A stretch of DNA of 64,000 nucleotides from the NCBI GenBank assembly GCA_035048815.1, contig JAUCBN010000004.1, forward strand, positions 12,366,001-12,430,000, given 5' to 3'. Under the pieces are notes generated by a model. That model searched no databases, was not told the origin of the DNA, and saw nothing but the letters and a program-made list of their open reading frames with translations. Shown piece after piece: positions 60,896-64,000 of this stretch. Source of the stretch: Abelmoschus esculentus (Eukaryota; Streptophyta; Magnoliopsida; Malvales; Malvaceae). Positions within the stretch are counted from its first letter, which is position 1, and the number at the start of each line of letters is the position of its first letter. The position numbers were made by a program, and so were the translations under genes.

Positions 60896-63800
60896 AATAC
60901 CCGTTTGAATTTTAACCGAGTAAAAAGTTTAAAATTTTAGATTAAGTTTTATAATTAGATTCAAAATCCCATAATTAAATATTTAAACTCATACAATTTA
61001 ATTTAATATCATTTTACGATCGTTTTATTGGTTTTAAAGCGTGCATGTTTAAATGGGTTTTATAGTGAACCAGTTCGAATTTTAACCGGGTAAAAAGCTA
61101 AAAATTTTAGATTAAGATATCTAATTATGTTCAAAAGCCCAAAATTAAATATTTGAAATCATAAATTTTAATTTAATATCATTTTACGGTCGTTTTGTTG
61201 GGTTAAAGCATGCATGTTTAAATGGGTTTTATAGTGAATCCGTTCAAATTTTAACCGAGTAAAAAGATAAAAATTTTAGATTAAGATGTTTAATTATGTT
61301 CAAAAGCATAAAATTAACTATTTGAACTCATAAAAATGAATTAATATCATTTTGCGGTAATTGTTTTTGGTTTTAAAGAGTGCTTGCTTAAATGGGTTTT
61401 ATAGTGAACCCGTTCGAATTTTAACTGAGTAAAAAACTAAAAATTTAAGATTAAGCTGTATAATTATGTTCAAAAGCCCATAATTAAATATTTGAAATCA
61501 TAAAATTTAATTTAATATCATTTTAGACCGTTTTGTTGGCTCTAAAGTGTGCATGTTTAAATAAATTTTATGGTGAACCTGTTCGAATTTTAACAGAGTA
61601 AAAAGGTATAAATTTGATGTTAGGCTATATAATTATGTTCAAAAGCTCATAGTTAAATTCTCGAACTCATAAATTTAATTTAATATCATTTTACGGTCGT
61701 TTTGTTAGGTTTAAAGCGTGCATGTTTAAATAGATTTTATGGTGAAACGTTCAAATTTTAATAGAGTAAAAAGCTAAAATATTGAGATTAAGTTGTATAA
61801 TTAGATTCAAAAGCTCAAAATTAAATATTTGAACTGATAAAATTTAATTTAATATCATTTTACGGTCATTTTGTTGGATTTAAAGCGTGCTTGTTTAAAT
61901 GGGTTTTATAGTGAACTCATAAATTTACGGTCGTTCGTTCATATTTAAAGCGTGCTTGTTTAAATGGGTTTTATGGTGAACTCAAACGTTCAAATTTTAC
62001 GGTCGTTCGTTCATAGTTAAATTCTTGAACTCATAAATTTAATTTAATATCATTTTACGGTCGTTTTGTTAGGTTTAAAGCGTGCATGTTTATATGGATT
62101 TTATGGTGAACCCGTTCTAATTTCAATAGAGTAAAAAGCTAAAATATTGAGATTAAGTTGTATAATTACATTCAAAAGCCCATAATTAAATATTTGAAGT
62201 CATAAAATTTAATTTAATATCATTTTACGGTCGTTTTGTTGGGTTTAAATCCTGCATGTTTAAATAGGTTTTATAGTGAACCCGTTTGAATATTAACCGA
62301 GTAAAAAGCAAAAAAATTTAGATTAAGTTGTATAATTAGATTCAAAAGCCGATAGTTAAATATTTGAACTCATAAAATTTAATATAAAATCATTTTATGG
62401 TCGATTTGTTGGGTTTAAAGCGTGCATGTTAAAATGGGTTTTATAGTGAACCCGTTCGAATTTTAACCGAGTAAAAAGATAAAAATTTTAGATTAAGTTG
62501 TATAATTAGATTCAAAAGCCCATAATTAAATATTTGAACTTATAAAATTTATTTAATATCATTTTACGGTCGATTTATTGGGTTTAAAGTGTGCATGTTT
62601 AAATGGGTTTTATAATGAACCCGTTCGAATTTTAAACGAGTAAAAAGATAATTTTTTTTTGATTAAGATGTCTAATTATGTTCAAAAGCCAAAAATTAAC
62701 TATTTGAACTCATAAAAAGTGAATTAATATCATTTTGCGGTCGTTTTATTGATTTAAAGCGTGCTTGCTTAAATGGGTTTTATAGTGGACTCGTTCGAAT
62801 TTTAACCAAGTAAAAAACAAAAAATTGAGATTAAGCTGTATAATTATGTTCAAAATCCCCTGATTAAATATTTTAACTCATAAAATTTAATTTAATATAA
62901 TTTTACGATTGTTTTGTTGGGTTTAAAAGCGTGAATGTTTAAAAGAGTTTTATGGTGAACCCGTTCGAATTTTAACATAGTGAAAAACTAAAAATTTGTG
63001 ATTAAGCTGTATAATTATGTTAAAAAGCCCATAATTAAATTCTTGAAGTCATAAATTTAATTTAATATCATTTTAAGGTCGTTTTGTTAGATTTAAAGCG
63101 TACATGTTTAAATGGATTTTATGCTAAACCCGTTCGAATTTTAACAGAGTAAAAAACTAAAAAATTGACATTAAGCTGTATAATTATGTTCAAAATCCCA
63201 TAATTAAATATTTGAAATCATAAAATTTAATTTAATATCATTTTACGGTCGTTTTGTTGGCTTTAAAGCGTGCATGTTTAAATAAATTTTATGGTGAACC
63301 TGTTCGAATTTTAACAGAGTAAAAAGGTAAAAATTTGAGATTAAGCTGTATAATTATGTTCAAAAGCTCATAGTTAAATTCTTGAACTCATAAATTTAAT
63401 TTAATATCATTTTACGGTCGTTTTGTTAGGTTTAAAGCGTGCATGTTTAAATGGATTTTATGGTGAACCCGTTCTAATTTCAATAGAGTAAAAAGCTAAA
63501 ATATTGAGATTAAGTTGTATAATTACATTCAAAAGCCCATAATTAAATATTTGAAGTCATAAAATTTAATTTAATATCATTTTACGGTCGTTTTGTTGGG
63601 TTTAAATCCTGCATGTTTAAATAGGTTTTATAGTGAACCCGTTTGAATATTAACCGAGTAAAAAGCAAAAAAATTTAGATTAAGTTGTATAATTAGATTC
63701 AAAAGCCGATAATTAAATATTTGAACTCATAAAATTTAATATAAAATCATTTTATGGTCGATTTGTTGGGTTTAAAGCGTGCATGTTAAAATGGGTTTTA

Positions 63801-64000
63801 TAGTGAACCCGTTCGAATTTTAACCGAGTAAAAAGATAAAAATTTTAGATTAAGTTGTATAATTAGATTCAAAAGCCCATAATTAAATATTTGAACTTAT
63901 AAAATTTATTTAATATCATTTTACGGTCGATTTATTGGGTTTAAAGTGTGCATGTTTAAATGGGTTTTATAATGAACCCGTTCGAATTTTAAACTATTTG
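60895..64000. repeat. Satellite array, ~169-bp AT-rich monomer
   Basis: About 18 head-to-tail monomers. The landmark GTTCGAATTTTAACCGAG recurs near 60902, 61073, 61242, 61412, 61580, 61749, 62112, 62283, 62453, 62622, 62791, 62961, 63130, 63302, 63471, 63642, 63811 and 63980, a period of 168-171 bp. Each monomer also has CATTTTACGGTCGTTTTGTTG and GCGTGCATGTTTAAATGGG. One irregular segment (about 61915-62010) breaks the phase. Monomers differ by roughly 10-20%. The array runs off the right edge. It has no coding content. Confidence 0.95.

Overview
This window is angiosperm nuclear DNA made almost entirely of nested, mostly decayed LTR retrotransposons, ending in a satellite array. The evidence is plant-type Ty3/gypsy and Ty1/copia polyproteins, primer-binding sites complementary to plant tRNAs, a plastid ycf2 fragment and a ~169-bp AT-rich tandem repeat. 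No intact single-copy host gene was recognised. The setting suggests pericentromeric or other heterochromatic DNA; the species cannot be told from the sequence.

Layout. (1) 1-10730, minus strand: 5' half of an Ogre/Tat-type Ty3/gypsy element. It has a 5' LTR (8852-10730), a PBS, a leader with two tandem hairpins, ORF1 (DUF7745-like, coiled coil), ORF2 (gag-protease, G-patch), a predicted 232-bp intron and an RT-RNase H ORF that runs off the left edge. It sits inside the 5' LTR of element A. (2) 10731-16528, plus: element A, a Tekay/Del-like chromovirus with gag-PR-RT-RNase H in one frame (one TGA), integrase lost and RNase H fused to the 3' LTR. (3) 16529-16788: 3' end of an older gypsy element, interrupted by (4) element B (16789-~29950, minus). 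B is another Tekay-like element with a 3.5-kb 3' LTR, an integrase/chromodomain remnant, decayed interior, gag remnant, PBS and truncated 5' LTR. B carries a solo Athila LTR (23676-25022) and a solo Tekay LTR with a perfect TSD (25620-28641).

(5) 29978-59395: an Athila chain. In order: 3'UTR-LTR1-gag/pro (C1)-LTR2-non-autonomous element C2-LTR3-[two inverted Ty1/copia copies D1/D2 around a plastid ycf2 fragment]-gag/pro (C3)-LTR4-minus-strand Athila C4 (RT leader, pro, gag)-LTR5. C1 and C3 are gag-pro only. C2 has a zinc-knuckle leader ORF, an RT-leader-like ORF and an env-position ORF resembling the putative plant transposon protein domain (PF20167). (6) 59396-60895: unclassified T-rich DNA, possibly a decayed gene. 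(7) 60895-64000: ~169-bp satellite with a near-identical block repeated at 1359 bp.

How the parts work together: the elements formerly encoded capsid (gag), protease, RT/RNase H and integrase acting on LTR, PBS and PPT sites in cis. Nearly every copy here is broken by stops, frameshifts or deletions, so any continued mobility would depend on factors supplied elsewhere. The non-coding parts hold the most unusual signals: covarying tandem hairpins in the Ogre leader and the Athila 3'UTR, two element-specific palindromic boxes spread through LTRs, templated filler DNA at deletion junctions, and a possible internal TATA promoter for the Athila env-position ORF.
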